From Breviolum minutum Mf 1.05b.01 (lineage: Eukaryota; Sar; Dinophyceae; Suessiales; Symbiodiniaceae), in assembly GCA_000507305.1 (NCBI GenBank), contig DF241019.1:28258-92257 (forward strand): 64,000 nt of DNA, read 5' to 3'. The notes under the pieces were generated by a model, which did not search any database, had not been told where the DNA came from, and saw only the letters and a program-made list of their open reading frames with translations. Both the position numbers and the translations under genes were made by a program. This document shows positions 21,462 through 33,079 of the stretch, piece by piece; position 1 is the first letter of the stretch; the number at the start of each line of letters is the position of its first letter.

Positions 21462-21503
21462 CTTGGCTTCTTTCTTCTCCTTGCTTGGTATCTTCTTTTC
21501 TTC
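21462..21503 (-). CDS. Lys/Glu-rich exon (EEKKIPSKEKKEAK)
   Basis: 14 codons, phase 0-0, acceptor ATCTGTCAAAAG, donor GTTGAGAAGG. Lys/Glu alternation suggests a charged coil or disordered linker, continuous in phase with exon 20651-20707. Confidence 0.55.
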
Positions 21504-21721
21504 CTTTTGACAGATTCGCGACATCGAAGCAAAGTAACAGAAACAACAAAAAGATGGCTGTTGTTGTGGCGGGAAATGAAACTCATCACAGTTTCACCAA
21601 GCCAAAGAATCATTGGGACCCTCCGAAAAAGAAGGGTTTGGGTCTGTATTACACAAGGTTTCATTGCATCTCCAAGCCACTGGTTTTGAGATCCCATGAT
21701 TCTTAGGGAAGATCCAATTCA

Positions 21722-21832
21722 TATTCACAACCACCTGGGATGTAAAAAAAACATGAAAAACAACTGTAAATAATGGGATAAACTACCTTTCCCTCAACTG
21801 GTGCTCGCCAAAATTCCTTCCACCAACAATAT
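21722..21832. mobile_element. R5 element
   Basis: Diverged left end. Confidence 0.65.
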
Positions 21833-22518
21833 TAGGTGACCCTTTTTGTGATCCCAACATGTAAAGTGCATCTTGTGAGACTCCGGGACCTCCAAGTCAT
21901 GGGAATTTCTTGGTGGTTAATATTCCCATGAATCAGGGACCTTTTGGGTATATGCGTGGCTTGCTATCAGTGAAAAGTAAAGAGTGGCAACTATATCTTA
22001 AAATTGAGCAGAACATTATTTGACTGGGACTGCACCGTAGGAAAATATGAGTACTGCAAACATTCACATATCATGTCGCAAGATTGCATGCAATACAGTT
22101 GAATCAAACACTCCGAGTTGCGCAGTTATTTTTGTTGGTTATCCAATTTCCCATGTTTGTTTTTGCAACATGCTAGTGAACATAGTTGAATAATTCATAT
22201 CATTGTCCTTACACAACTTCAGGGGCTATCGTTTAGTGTCCTGGCAGGAACTAAATATTCTTTCAGGGTGTCAGGGGTGTAGGAAGATTATGTTGGAGAA
22301 TGAGGCTAGAAGTAAGCGTATCACCAGCCTGTTTTGGTAATTGATGCCCTTACCAAACCACCAAACTTGGGAGAAATCAATCTTGTCAAGAGACTCTCTT
22401 TAGTAATCTGGGTACTACAGTTTTGTTCAAGAAACGTTACCCATTGGCTATATAAGTCACAAACAAATTTTCTCACAACATTCTAGCCCCTTACTCAAAT
22501 CTCTAAGGCATCTCTTGC

Positions 22519-22617
22519 TAGTTGGTGGTTTCAACCCATTTCAAACATATTATCGACTTGAATAATTTTCCTTGGGGTGAAAATTAAAATAAAATAAAAA
22601 ATATAACCATCACCTAG
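22519..22617. mobile_element. R2 element
   Basis: Complete copy, both TAG ends present. Confidence 0.75.
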
Positions 22618-22732
22618 GACTCTAGGACATAATTGAATTTTGAGAAAACACCCATATAAACCTTAGAATATATTTTCGGGTCCCTTTTTTGAGCGGGATC
22701 TGGGATTGAAGCTGTTTCAATCATGTTGGTGA

Positions 22733-22830
22733 TACACTCCCTGACTGAAACTAACAGTTTGCCCCTGAAAATAGGCAGTATTGCAACCATCTATTTTCAG
22801 GTGCTTTTGCTGCTAGTTTCAGGGAGGGTA
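22733..22830. mobile_element. R3 element
   Basis: Complete; abuts a half R8 element at 22828. Confidence 0.8.
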
Positions 22831-23043
22831 CTTGGAGGATCATCCCAGTTAGTAAGTGGTTTATTTCAACCCCCACATAACTGGGCAGTAATTCATCCAC
22901 TATATACCCTATATAAACTGATATTACCCATAAATACCCATACAAAAAACATGCCCAATTGAGCAATTTCATCCCCTATATACAGTACCCATAAGCGGGC
23001 AGCATGTTTTTTTTACATTGCTCAATTGTTCACTACTGGCTAC

Positions 23044-23092
23044 CCTGTTGTTTCTGTTCAAAACTGGCCTTTGCATCTTCTTTCTTGGCCTC
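23044..23092 (-). CDS. Charged exon (EAKKEDAKASFEQKQQ)
   Basis: Acceptor GGATGTCGCCAG, 16 codons plus one nucleotide, donor GTAGCCAG. Most upstream exon I would still give to gene 1, by its composition; the link is not proven by phase. Confidence 0.55.
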
Positions 23093-23461
23093 CTGGCGAC
23101 ATCCGCAGTGAAGTTTTTTGTTTAACAAAAAAGTGCAAAGCGGATAGCAAGCATGTTTCAATGTCCATCCACTGGTTGTATGACACAAAAATAATCATAC
23201 ATATACACAATGTGTATATATGAAAAAGTATAATCATATTTAGATGATACAATTTGAAACAATATATGGGGATGACAAGCTCAATCCACACCGTTTTCTC
23301 CGCATTGACCAATGTCTACGGGGTCCCAATCCACAACATCATCGCCGCATCATGTCTTATGATAAGGCCAAAAGGATCGCCTTTAGTGCTATGGACTAAA
23401 GAGTGGAGCATCCCTAGTTGCAATGGGTTTCAAGATTTCAATTTATGGTTCATAAGAATGT

Positions 23462-23563
23462 TACCTTCCCTGAAACTAACATAGCCCATGAAGTATGCCA
23501 TAAGGAAACGATCGTCTTCCAACCGTCCATTTTTCAGGTGCTATGTTAGTTTCTATGAGAGTA
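23462..23563. mobile_element. R3 element
   Basis: Both ends present. Confidence 0.8.
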
Positions 23564-23671
23564 TTGGTTGCAATATGTTTCAAGGTGCATACTCGCCATG
23601 GCATATCTATCCTAATATCCCACCCTGTGCCGGGACATGTTGGTGACAAATCCGAAGATGCAAAGACCTTA

Positions 23672-23720
23672 TTCCGAAGTAGCTGTTCATTCACCTCACC
23701 CGCCATCCCAACAACTAATG
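23672..23720 (-). CDS. Possible exon (VNEQLLRNK)
   Basis: Open frame MAGEVNEQLLRNKVFASSDL; a donor AAG/GTCTTTGC is present. Edges uncertain. Confidence 0.3.
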
Positions 23721-24038
23721 ATTGTATACGATCACATGAACAACGCAATAGTAAAAATCATGTCAAATAGACATATGTGACCTTGTAAATAATGGGATAA
23801 ACTACCTATCAACTGGTGCAGGATTTCTTCCATCAACAGTATCTGATCATATGATGGTCTAGTGATGGTATCGTCTTTACTTGTTGGATCATTGGATTCG
23901 ACAAAATCCTACGGTTCCTTCGCCCCCACAAGGAGCGACAAGGGTGCAGGTTTCAAACCACACCCTCCTTGGGAAAAACACCAACTTAGCTTAGCCATAT
24001 CCAAATGTATCTATTTATTTACACATATAAATATAAAT

Positions 24039-24133
24039 ATACCCTCCAGGGGATTAACATATCCCACCTTGGGAAAAGGAAAATCATCTTCAAAATGCCA
24101 TTTTGGGGGGATATGTTGGTTCCCTGGAGGGTA
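24039..24133. mobile_element. R4b element
   Basis: Complete copy, almost identical to the partial one at 12277-12354. Confidence 0.85.
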
Positions 24134-25153
24134 TATTATATTTATATATTATGTATCTCATATCCCTATTGTGTATCTAATATGGTGCAAAAATCCATGT
24201 GAATTCTATTGCTTGGATAGCTTGTGGGATGTACCTTGAAGTCAACACCGCCCAACAACTTGTGCCTCTGTGCTTTCCTTGCCCTTCCTAGGCTGGTAAA
24301 TGGCATGCTGGAAATTGTCACTTTGTACAGATGACGTTTTCTGCAAAGTGTTGTAGCTCTAGGCAGGGTAAAAGGCAATAACGACTTGTGCGTGTCATGA
24401 AGGTTAAATTTGTGTCTGTGTGAGTGTGTTGTGAAGAGACAAGGAAAAACCGACCTTACATCTGCTCACAAACAGCCACAGCCACGGCTCATTTTGGCTA
24501 AACTTGGGGTCACCTACAGTTTTTGCAACTGGATACCATCCATACCCATACCCGCCTTTCACGATTCAACTGCTTTTAGGAAGGAAACCTCATACCAAAA
24601 TCACTGGGTGTTGACCTGTGTTGACATACACCCCTCCATTTCTCCACAAAAATCATCAAAAATCCTTCCATGAAACGAACAGAACAAATGTACCCATACA
24701 GGAGTCATAAAGGCCTTTTTGCTTTCAATTTACAAGTGGAAAGCAAAGGCCGCGTCCCCCATTGACTTCAAACTCTTCGGGGAAAATTGAAACAATCTGT
24801 CCTTAATTTAGACAAAGCCCCCTCGGTGGCAAAAATGCTTCGTATTAGTCGGTTGGGAAAAATAACCCTTGTCACTCCCTGTATTTAAATGCTGGTTTAA
24901 ACTACTCCTCTTCTAAATGGGTTTAAAACCTAATTTACTATAACTTACTAACTACTTACCAACTACCATGAGCCACCAAAAAGAAAAACACATGCATGTT
25001 CAAGGAGGAATGGCTTAGACACCATGCATCCAGGCTGATCAAAAAAACATCAGCTGCACTTCCCAATCAAAACTTTCACACATCTTCCACCCAATCCCAA
25101 ATAATGACCCCCCAAAAAAGAAAACACATCCTGCAATTTTCCAACGTGGCCCT

Positions 25154-25255
25154 CTAGCCTTCCTCTTTCCCTTGTCTAACTTCCAGACCATGTGTCAATC
25201 GTCGAATCCGGGACATGACCACTAAATCCTCCATTCCATCGGCATTCCTTTTGCT
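25154..25255 (-). CDS. Gene 2, terminal exon with TAG stop
   Basis: Acceptor ACTAAGGCCTCAG, then SKRNADGMEDLVVMSRIRRL and THGLEVRQGKEEG before TAG. Thirty-three codons of balanced, protein-like sequence ending in a stop make this a good last exon, and it separates gene 2 from gene 1. The phase link to exon 25817-25862 does not fit directly, so one more small exon or a different donor is expected between them. Another minus frame is also open (68 codons) but reads less like protein. Confidence 0.55.
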   Translation of the reverse strand, partial: SKRNADGMEDLVVMSRIRRLTHGLEVRQGKEEG

Positions 25256-25446
25256 CTGAGGCCTTAGTGATGAAGTAGAAAGCCAAGGGGGTAGATGGTG
25301 AGTGTTTCCTTGGGATACCTGGATACATGGTCCTGAGGTCTGTGTCCTTGCTCCTCCCGGGTCCCGACGGTGTTGTGATCATTATTTTTTTTGAGACATG
25401 TCTTTTTCAATCAATGAAGATATGGGCTACCAGATAGGGGCCCACC

Positions 25447-25760
25447 TTGTATGCAATCCAAGATATTTCATCTATGAGTCAAATTTTGGATACCGAAGGG
25501 ACCGCTCAAGTGGTTGTAATCATTTCATATTGGCAAGTGTTAGGTGAATCACCAGAGTCTTGTCTGCTCAATTTCCGTCCTCACCCCGAAGTGGTCATGA
25601 ATCATCGATCTGTTCCTCGTTGTTTGCAACATCTGCAGGAATTCATACCTAGAAGCTTAGTGGAATACCAGCACCTTTTGGTAGAAAATCATGCAAAGAA
25701 GTGGGGTGGTATATATATATATATATACATATCTATGCATGCATATCTAGATGTATAGTA
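25447..25760 (+). CDS. Plus-strand open frame of unclear status
   Basis: One hundred codons without a stop and with protein-like composition (EFIPRSLVEYQHLLVENHAK). It lies in an intron of gene 2 on the opposite strand. No splice or start context singles it out, and the minus strand is partly open too. Confidence 0.25.
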
Positions 25761-25816
25761 TGTGCATTTATTAGCCACGTATAAATATAGAATTACATGT
25801 ATATATCATGTAAAAC

Positions 25817-25862
25817 AAATGCAACTGATCAACCAGATTTCTGTCAACTTGGGCTTCAAAAC
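25817..25862 (-). CDS. Gene 2, small exon (FEAQVDRNLVDQLH)
   Basis: Acceptor AGATAAATACAG, two nucleotides completing a Gly codon, then 14 codons. The donor (GTTTTA) is weak. Start phase 1 matches exon 25993-26040. Confidence 0.5.
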
Positions 25863-25992
25863 CTGTATTTATCTTAAGAATTTCTTCTAATATATAAGAA
25901 GGGTGAATCCCAGAAATCTGAGATGTGGAGTTACTGACTGAAAAATAGGGGTAGTTAATCCTCCACAAACCAACTGGATCGTAGGGCCCCAC

Positions 25993-26040
25993 CTTGTAGA
26001 TTAGAAACAGCTGCGCCACCGGCAAGAATCAAAACAAAAT
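25993..26040 (-). CDS. Gene 2, small exon (FVLILAGGAAVSNLQ)
   Basis: 48 nt: 2 nt + 15 codons + 1 nt, acceptor ATCCGAGTGAG, donor GTGGGGCCC. Both phases fit the neighbouring exons. The intron that follows begins with the same GTGGG(G)CCC end as family R7. Confidence 0.6.
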
Positions 26041-26090
26041 CTCACTCGGATCATCGCTTTAAATTTCACCAAAAGATGGACATGGCTAAA

Positions 26091-26205
26091 AAAATTACAG
26101 TAAAAAGTAGATGGCACAGTTACAGTTCCTATGTATTGGTTTATATGGGCCCTTTTACGAACTTACCTTTCAACTGCTGTGCCATCTATTTGCGACCTTG
26201 AGGTA
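26091..26205. mobile_element. R12 element
   Basis: AGTAGATGGCACAG ... GTGCCATCTA arms around ATATGGGCCCTTTTACG. Confidence 0.75.
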
Positions 26206-26368
26206 AGGGATTGACAACTTGAAACTATGTTATAGCATTTGTAGGGCCAACCAAAGGGAACCAAACACATTTTTTGAAGAAAAACCGTGCTATTTCTGTG
26301 TTCGCTCAAAAAATGGGTGCGTTTTTTCGGTGTGTCTCAAAAAAAAGGGGTCCAAAAATTCAAGCCTC

Positions 26369-26466
26369 TAGTTGGTGGTTTCAACCCCTTTGAAAAATAT
26401 TACTCAAAATGGAAATCTTCCCCAAATAGGGGTGAAAATAAAAAATAATTTGAAACCACCACCCAG
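26369..26466. mobile_element. R2 element
   Basis: Close to consensus; very similar to the copy at 49561. Confidence 0.8.
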
Positions 26467-26581
26467 AAGCGCTTTTCTAGATACAACCATTTTCACTTCA
26501 CCTTGGAAGCCGCCAAAATTTTCTTGAGACTCACCGGAAGGCCACAAAAAACTTCCTTTCGAGGAACGTGTCAGCATCCAC

Positions 26582-26672
26582 CTTGTTCTTGCTCGACTGG
26601 CACGGAGGGAGCCAGTAGAAGCTTTTGTGGATTCAACGAAGGGTTGCCAATCGTCTGAACAACAACTTCTGG
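26582..26672 (-). CDS. Gene 2, exon PEVVVQTIGNPSL...
   Basis: Acceptor TCGTGATTCAG, PEVVVQTIGNPSLNPQKLLL then APSVPVEQEQ, donor GTGGATGC. Phase 0 in (fits exon 27776-27883), 1 out (fits 25993-26040). Two other frames are open in the same DNA; phase decides. Confidence 0.6.
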
Positions 26673-27369
26673 CTGAATCACGATATTTGAGACTTGGTAT
26701 ATATTTCAACACGTGCCCTGGCTGGGCCCTTTGCCTGAAATTCCCAAAAAAATATTGTCTCTCTGCAAATATGTGTATACATATATCATATATCTATAAT
26801 TACAGCATGTGTAACATATGTATAAAAATACTGAATATCATATCTACTTATATTCCATCAACTTTACCTCTTGAGGTAAAGCATGGTAAAGTCATTGATT
26901 CAAATACACCTGGCACTATACTTTGACTTTAAGGCAATTTGAAGAGGTTTCCACAACCATAAACAGCCCATATATATATGTTTAATCTCTGGTCTGCACA
27001 TACGACGTGACATGTTTCTAACGAATCAAGGGGCTACCCAATCCATTTTGGGCAAGTTTGTTCCTGAAAATTTCCTTTAAAAACCTCTACCCTAACCGTA
27101 ACCCCCCAAAAGTTGCTGCCAAAAGCCTGCTCAAACTTGCCTCATTTCACACAAACCCCATTGAGGTTTGGTACTTCAGAAAATGGCTTTTCGTACCATC
27201 TGTGCTTTTTTTTTTGCTTCCGAAAATGTATTACGGGGACAAATCTGCAACCATTTGTACTTGGACCTAAAAAAAACGTACCTACCTAAGCACCTCCTCA
27301 GAAAGGTATGTTCCTGGATGGTCTATGGCTGGGAACCCATCAGCTGAGATCTCTCAGTCACTCACCCCC

Positions 27370-27775
27370 GTTGAATCCTGGTTGTATCCAGGTTGTTTAA
27401 TAGGGATCCTTATTATCGTTTATGAAATAATCACCCACATAACTGGGTAGGATGGCATCTATAATCCCCAGTTTAACTGGGTATAGTATTGTAATCCCCC
27501 ATAATATACCAAAAAAAACAACCATTTGGTCCCTATATGGGTGTTTCCTTAAAAATGGTGGGTTTTCCCCATTTCACACCCCAAGTGCTGATCATTTTGA
27601 GTAGGGAAAACCCATGGGCCAGTTGGGGAAAACCCACCATTTTAGGCAACAACATATCCTCCGTTTATAATCCCCCATAATACCCTAAACAACCATTTGG
27701 TCCCCCATAATAATCCCCCATAATACCCAAAAAACAACCATGGTCCCTATATGGTCCCTTTTTTTCATTGCTCAC
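27370..27775 (-). mobile_element. R11 element beginning at a donor
   Basis: Its GTGAGCAATG end is the donor of gene 2 exon 27776-27883. Contains R10 and AACTGGGTAGGATG tracts. Confidence 0.65.
27538..27650. mobile_element. R10 element
   Basis: Same arms; inside an R11 element. Confidence 0.8.
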
Positions 27776-27883
27776 CTGAGTGATATTCAACATATCCTCC
27801 GGCGACAAGGTCAAGAGTTCCTCCTCCGTCTCCTCAAAAATCATGGCGGCACGACTCGGGCAGCAAACGCTCCGGTGGAAATG
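27776..27883 (-). CDS. Gene 2, exon with consensus donor GTGAGC
   Basis: 36 codons, phase 0-0: HFHRSVCCPSRAAMIFEETE then EELLTLSPEDMLNITQ. Acceptor AAAAATGATCCAG. The donor GTGAGCAATG is at the same time the first bases of a repeat of family R11. GCCGCCATG inside the exon would be a good start context, so an internal start is possible. Confidence 0.65.
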
Positions 27884-27897
27884 CTGGATCATTTTTA

Positions 27898-28010
27898 GGG
27901 TTCCCTAAGAATCACTGGACCCTGCTATAGAGGGGTTTGGATGTGTATAGCAGGGGTCTGGGATCTCCAAACCACCAGTTTTGAGATCCCATGATTCTTA
28001 GGGTTTAGGG
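27898..28010. mobile_element. R6 element
   Basis: Ends CCCTAAGAATC and GATTCTTAGGG. Confidence 0.75.
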
Positions 28011-28260
28011 TTTATGAGAAAATGAGTAAACCCATACGCAGTGTCAAGGCACTCTACTAATTCGGATGGATGGAGATCCAAGTTGATAGAGGTTGTTTCA
28101 ACTTGAGTTGTCTGTTGATTTGTCTTTTGATGGTTGCGGGATGGAAGTTGGGCACCGACAAAAACCGTTGACTTGTAAAACCACAAAAGCATTCTAGAAT
28201 GTGGGTCAGCCCTCCAAAACCCTCGGGTGACGTTCTCCCTCACTGGTTTCCCCTTATACA
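28000..28260 (-). CDS. Possible exon, minus strand
   Basis: An 87-codon open frame with protein-like parts (VGAQLPSRNHQKTNQQ, then LHPSELVECLDTAYGF). No strong splice pair seen; if real it would interrupt the 29238-27883 phase link, so it is doubtful as a gene 2 exon. Confidence 0.25.
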
Positions 28261-28329
28261 CTCCCTAAAACTGTGACATAGTTTCTGAAACATGATGCTT
28301 GGAAGATGGTTGAAAGACGATTTTGCCTT

Positions 28330-28577
28330 TTGGGAAGTTGCCACTTTTCAGGGAGTGCAATTCTAAACATTCTAAACCTCAAAAAAGAAATGGAACCGTG
28401 CCACGTCTTGAGAGTATCAAGCGATCTCTAATGGCAAAAGGGTTGATTCCGTTACATAGAAAGGTGGAAGGAATCCAGGTATTTGTAGACGTAAGTCGTA
28501 TTGGAAAAGAGGAAAAGGCAAGATTTCCATTGCTATGTTATTATCAGCTGGAGGGAGGTGCAATCTTAGGCAACTAA
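28330..28577 (+). CDS. Plus-strand open frame of unclear status
   Basis: 84 codons ending in TAA, with a protein-like end (LPLHR... then VEGIQVFVDVSRIGKEEKAR). The minus strand is also open here (79 codons). Not supported by splice context. Confidence 0.2.
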
Positions 28578-29237
28578 GATATGGTCCCAATGCAAGTTGA
28601 ACAAAGCATGATGCTTGCACCAGTTGGATCATCTTCTGAAAGATCCAGGTAAACAAAACGCAAAATCAATGCAAAGCTAAAATCAAACAAACACCTTGGC
28701 TTATCCAATCCTTTCCCCCACCCCAACTTCCACTGTCCATCCTTGCTTAAGCAATGCAGAGCCACAAACTTCTTGGCTTCCTGTCCCAAGATCTAAATGG
28801 CACTTACCCCAGGTGAGGACCGTGTTTCTTTGTTCATCCTGGCTTTGATGTGGTCAATTACCAGCTGCTACTGCTAGATACTACAAGCACCATGACTCAT
28901 TCTAGCTTGTTTTATCCCAGTGGAACCATACAAAGCACAACATATAGAACGACAAGGCACACCGGTCCTGGTACAACTACACAATGAAACTGTGTTGAAA
29001 TTGGCTGTCAAATTGCTTCTCAGTTGAATAACTCAGTGTAACTGAAGAGCTTAGAGCTTCATACATGTCGTCATATTCCACCATCCAAAGTTTCCCTAAA
29101 TGATGACTAGACACTACAAATTGCTATACTCACTATGGTTTTTTCAATCATAGTTAGCTCAAGCACACCAGCTACTTCTAGCCATGTGAACCCATGTCAT
29201 ACATCCAAGAACAAACATTTCCAAGCTCTCAGAACAC

Positions 29238-29259
29238 GGTGATTTTTGCTATCACCTTC
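29238..29259 (-). CDS. Gene 2, 22-nt micro-exon candidate
   Basis: Follows the acceptor GGGCCCACTTAG, which is the end of repeat R7. With the donor at 29416 it reads KVIAKIT in phase with exon 27776-27883. If instead the stronger donor at 29451 is used, this side reads EGDSKNHRVLRAW and the exon is longer. The acceptor is inside the repeat either way. Confidence 0.4.
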
Positions 29260-29415
29260 CTAAGTGGGCCCCGAGCCGATCGTTATAAAGCCAGGGGTTT
29301 TTTGGGGCCCCCCAAAAAATGGCCGAAAACAAATGGGCTTCATTGGGGTGAAAAATTCACCCGGAAATAAGTGGAGTTATCTCACCTTACTCATAACGAT
29401 CGGCTTGGGGCCCAC
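29260..29415 (-). mobile_element. R7 element, likely intron
   Basis: GTGGGCCCCAAGCCGATCG ... CGATCGGCTCGGGGCCCACTTAG by inverse arms (about 24 bp each). Gives an in-frame junction in gene 2, though a stronger donor at 29450 exists. Confidence 0.7.
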
Positions 29416-29500
29416 CCTGTAAGATCCAAAATATCACCACAGAACCTCACCTCTTCAGCATATACTTTGATGGCCTCGAGTGTCACGTGTTTTTTTGGTT
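29416..29500 (-). CDS. Gene 2, exon upstream of an R7 element
   Basis: Reads KKHVTLEAIKVYAEEVRFCG and DILDLTG up to a donor GTGGGCCCC, the first bases of repeat R7. A canonical donor GAG/GTGAGG at 29451 inside this exon is an alternative end. Confidence 0.5.
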
Positions 29501-29535
29501 GGGGTTGTGAAGTTGTCACAAATTCTGTATTTGTT

Positions 29536-29622
29536 CCATGGGATGGGAATATTTACCTCCATGAATGGCCTAAAATCTATGGTAAATGTAGGTAAATATT
29601 CCATACATGGAGCATTTGGGAA
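29536..29622. mobile_element. R1 element, variant
   Basis: Arms GGAATATTTACCTCCATG and inverse. Confidence 0.75.
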
Positions 29623-30512
29623 TAGTCACCAAGAATGCAATATGTGTCATCGAAATCTAATCTTGGATCTATCCAGTGTGTATGTAATGTATATCCTGCT
29701 ATTCATATCCTCATCATATAATTCTCAAGGTGGGATATTGCTGTAATTTCAGGAGGCGATGATTTTTTGCTGGATAGTAAGGTTGGACAAACCATACTTC
29801 AGAAGTTGATATGCTAAGTATTTCTTTGTATGCCATGCCATGGGGCCCTGGGTCATCTGTGTCAACTAATTCACATTGGAATTTGGTCCCAAAGTGGGGA
29901 GAAAGAACTGGGCTGAATGCGTCTTTTTTTTACCTACCACCGTGCCTGAATCAGAAACAGTACTCAAACTCAACTAGTTCCAGTAGTAGTTTTTGATTGG
30001 GATGTTGTGAAAAAAAGTTAGCTATCATCTAGTGACAAGCCAGAAACATTGCTCTCCCCCGAGCCCCACCTCAAACCTGAAACACCACCATAGGAAACAG
30101 CAACAGGCAAATACTACGTGACCACATTGACCCCCCCAAAAAAAACACCACAATTTTTCCAACAATAAACATTCCCCTGAAACACAAATAATTAATAAGA
30201 AAAAATAAAAGAAACTCATCGTTCAAAGCTACAAAAGTGTTGGACTCCCATTTTCATTGTTCTCTTGGGGGTGTGGTATACTCCTTCCAAATCTATAACA
30301 CCCCTGAAACTAAACATGGCACCCCAAAAATCACCCAGCTGAAAAGAAAAATCATGGAAAATCATCTGAACCAAACCTCCATGACTTTGGGGTTCCAAAT
30401 GTGAATCTAGTTGGTGGTTGCAACCCATCTGAAAAAAAATATTATAGTAGTCAAAATGGATCATTTCCCCAAGTAATTTTCCATGAACTACCGGGACCAT
30501 CCTCCCATCCAC

Positions 30513-30557
30513 CTGCTCTGCTCCGCCCGACTTGCTGTTGCCGGCGGCTCCCGCGGT
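30513..30557 (-). CDS. Gene 2, 45-nt exon (TAGAAGNSKSGGAEQ)
   Basis: 15 codons phase 0-0, acceptor ACGACTTGTCAG, donor GTGGATGGG. Very GC-rich compared with the flanks. Continues in phase from exon 31679-31751. Confidence 0.6.
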
Positions 30558-30741
30558 CTGACAAGTCGTGAGAATCCCAGCGTGCCCGGTTGGGATGGTT
30601 GAAACGCTGCTGAATTTGGAACGATGAACTATACCTCCTGAGGTTCGGTTACATTAACCCCAACAAACATATACGCAAAAACACCAAAACTTCAGGGGAG
30701 GTTTGACTGGATTGTCTATAGTGAATAGTTAAGTTGAAACC

Positions 30742-30861
30742 CGGCCCTGGAAGATGAACGAATCGAACCTGAAAAATGATGAGCCTTGCTTCAGATTGAT
30801 GACATCCTCTTCCAGGGGAAAAATCTCAGATTCCCCAGCCGTTATAATCTTCCGGGGTGTA
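30742..30861. mobile_element. R4 element
   Basis: On minus it begins GTACACCCCGGAAG, which could serve as a donor for an exon reading GFIPGTPTSWEENQW just above it. Confidence 0.7.
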
Positions 30862-30930
30862 CCCGGTATCCCCCTTCCACTGATTTTCCTCCCAAGATGT
30901 TGGAGTGCCAGGGATGAATCCCTGTGGGCG

Positions 30931-31067
30931 GGCCCCAAGCCGATCGCTATAAGTAGGGGCCCACAACTCCACTTGTAGGGGTGAAATAAGCCCAGTGAAA
31001 CCCATTTATGTTCGGCCATTTGTAGGGCTTATAACTTCATTATTTATAACGATCGTAGGGGCCCACC
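30931..31067. mobile_element. R7 element
   Basis: Arms GGGCCCCAAGCCGATCGC and CGATCGTAGGGGCCCACC. Confidence 0.8.
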
Positions 31068-31678
31068 TTGTATCAACTATAGTTCAAATGCGGGGGTTTG
31101 GTCCATCAACGCAATGCATACCAAGAGTCGAAACACGTACTGGAAGGTCAAAATTGCAGGACCGGACAGCTCTCAAAAGAGAGGCTCCATATTAGATTCA
31201 TCCATCCATCTAACATCCATCAGTCCATCCATCCATACCTGGATATGTTCAATGAGAATTCCCAAATCATGGAATATCTCATACTCCCCATACTGATAAT
31301 GCAAGGTATGATTTCATCCAACATCCGTTTGTTTCTTTTGCAGCTCAAATACGCCGTGTGCAAAACCATGTTGTTACATTTACATACATTTACATTGCAC
31401 TGTAGATCACTGGACTATGCGTTCGGAAGGATGATTGTACTGTGTGTGTTTTCACTTGGAATCGTGCATGGATAAGAGTTTTGCTGCACATTTTGACTTC
31501 TTATGATCATTCTACTCCAAGTAGTAAAGTTGAAACCTTCCCGAACTCCAACATGACAATGTAAACCCAACCAGTTGAAGATGTATCTCCCTATTGAACA
31601 TGGGGATTTTCTAATGTTTGTTTTTGGGGGTGTAACCGGTAACCTTCCTGTCAACGACAACTTTCAACAGCCCGTTGC

Positions 31679-31751
31679 CTCCGTTGTGCCAGTCATGGGT
31701 GCCATAGCCATCTTGGCCAAATTCTGCATGGTCATGGCCATCATGTTCAAC
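31679..31751 (-). CDS. Gene 2, Met-rich exon with GC donor
   Basis: One nucleotide plus 24 codons (LNMMAMTMQNLAKMAMAPMT, GTTE), acceptor TTTCTGCTAAAAG, donor GCAACGG. The plus strand is open as a hydrophobic stretch (VPVMGAIAILAKFC); minus is preferred on phase with 30513-30557. Confidence 0.5.
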
Positions 31752-32477
31752 CTTTTAGCAGAAAGGTCACACCGATTCACACCAAAAGAACACCCCTTTT
31801 TTTGGGACGCCCCAAAATCTACACCACATACTGTGCACGAGTATGTGTGTCCTGTGTGAATATTCATCTAAAACCCCAGGATACCCATAAAGTCTCACTC
31901 TTTCGAATTGTCGAAGCATGTATAGAGTCCTTTTCAAAGACTATATACATATATAATTTGGGCATGTTTAAGGAACATTTGAGAAAACCACTTTGTTGAT
32001 TCTGACAGAGGAGTCACCTATTGGAGAGGCCAGAACCCCCGCAACCACACATGAACCCATCAAAGCATGAACGAAACCCACACGGGCGCAAATATCAGTG
32101 TGCCTCTAGAAAGAACCACATGTGCAAGCAGCGTGATCGCAGTCCAACAACACAAACAACAAACATCTATTCATCAAAACAATACATGTCGAGATTTCGT
32201 TTCTAACAATAATATCCAAACCCAAAAATATAATCCTACAAAATTGTGAATGGAACATGTCTTGCAAACATTCCAAGAAAAACCTATTTCCTGGTAGGAC
32301 CACTTATTCATTGAAACGCACCACTTGACATAGCATACATCAACAACAAAGGCTTCAGAATGTTTCATTAGCAGGAAAGACATATCATTGTTGCTACAGG
32401 TCGAAACAAACAACTGAAACAGGAGCAATATAGGATCCATGTAGACATAAATGATAAATTTACCTACCTCTACCATC

Positions 32478-32580
32478 TAGTTGGTGGTTTCAATCCACTT
32501 GAAACATATGATAGTCAAACTGGATTATTTCCCCAGGCATCGGGGCGAAAATAAAAAAATCTTTGAGTTGCCACCACCTG
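32478..32580. mobile_element. R2 element
   Basis: Complete copy with an ATCTTTGAGTTGCCACC right end. Confidence 0.75.
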
Positions 32581-32621
32581 AAAATAGAAATCAACCATTC
32601 ATGTACATGAATTGAAAAGGT

Positions 32622-32715
32622 ACATTGGCTAACCGTCCCAATGTATTGGTTCATATGGGCCCTTTACTATAAGCTACCTTTTTTGGGTCGGTTAGCCATG
32701 TATTTTGACTTTTGA
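32622..32715. mobile_element. R12 element
   Basis: TTGGCTAACCG ... CGGTTAGCCA arms, same centre. Confidence 0.75.
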
Positions 32716-33079
32716 GGTGACGTAAATATATGCAATCGTCCTCTGGGGATCCGGATCCTCCAACCGACCAATCCCAACTTCACGACGAAGCTACTGACCC
32801 ATGACCGGTTGGAAGGTGGCGACTGGTACTTGCCACCTGAGTTGTTCAAAAATATATCCAACAAGGGTGGTCATGATGAATTACCAACCCAAACAAGGCA
32901 CTACATGCACTACACTACCGGTAAACTCACATAACAATATGGAAATTTCCACCCATTTGTAGATGTATTCCATATATTGGAAAAAGGTGGATATTCCAGC
33001 CAGCTATGTTAGTTTTACCGGAGGGTATTATTTTTGGGGAATTCCCGAAACAAAACCATCCACCATACTTTCTGACGCA

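Noticed and set aside
23880-23970. Exon on either strand at a GC-rich patch (SLDSTKSYGSFAPTRSDK)
   Set aside because: No strand or frame stands out and no splice pair was found.
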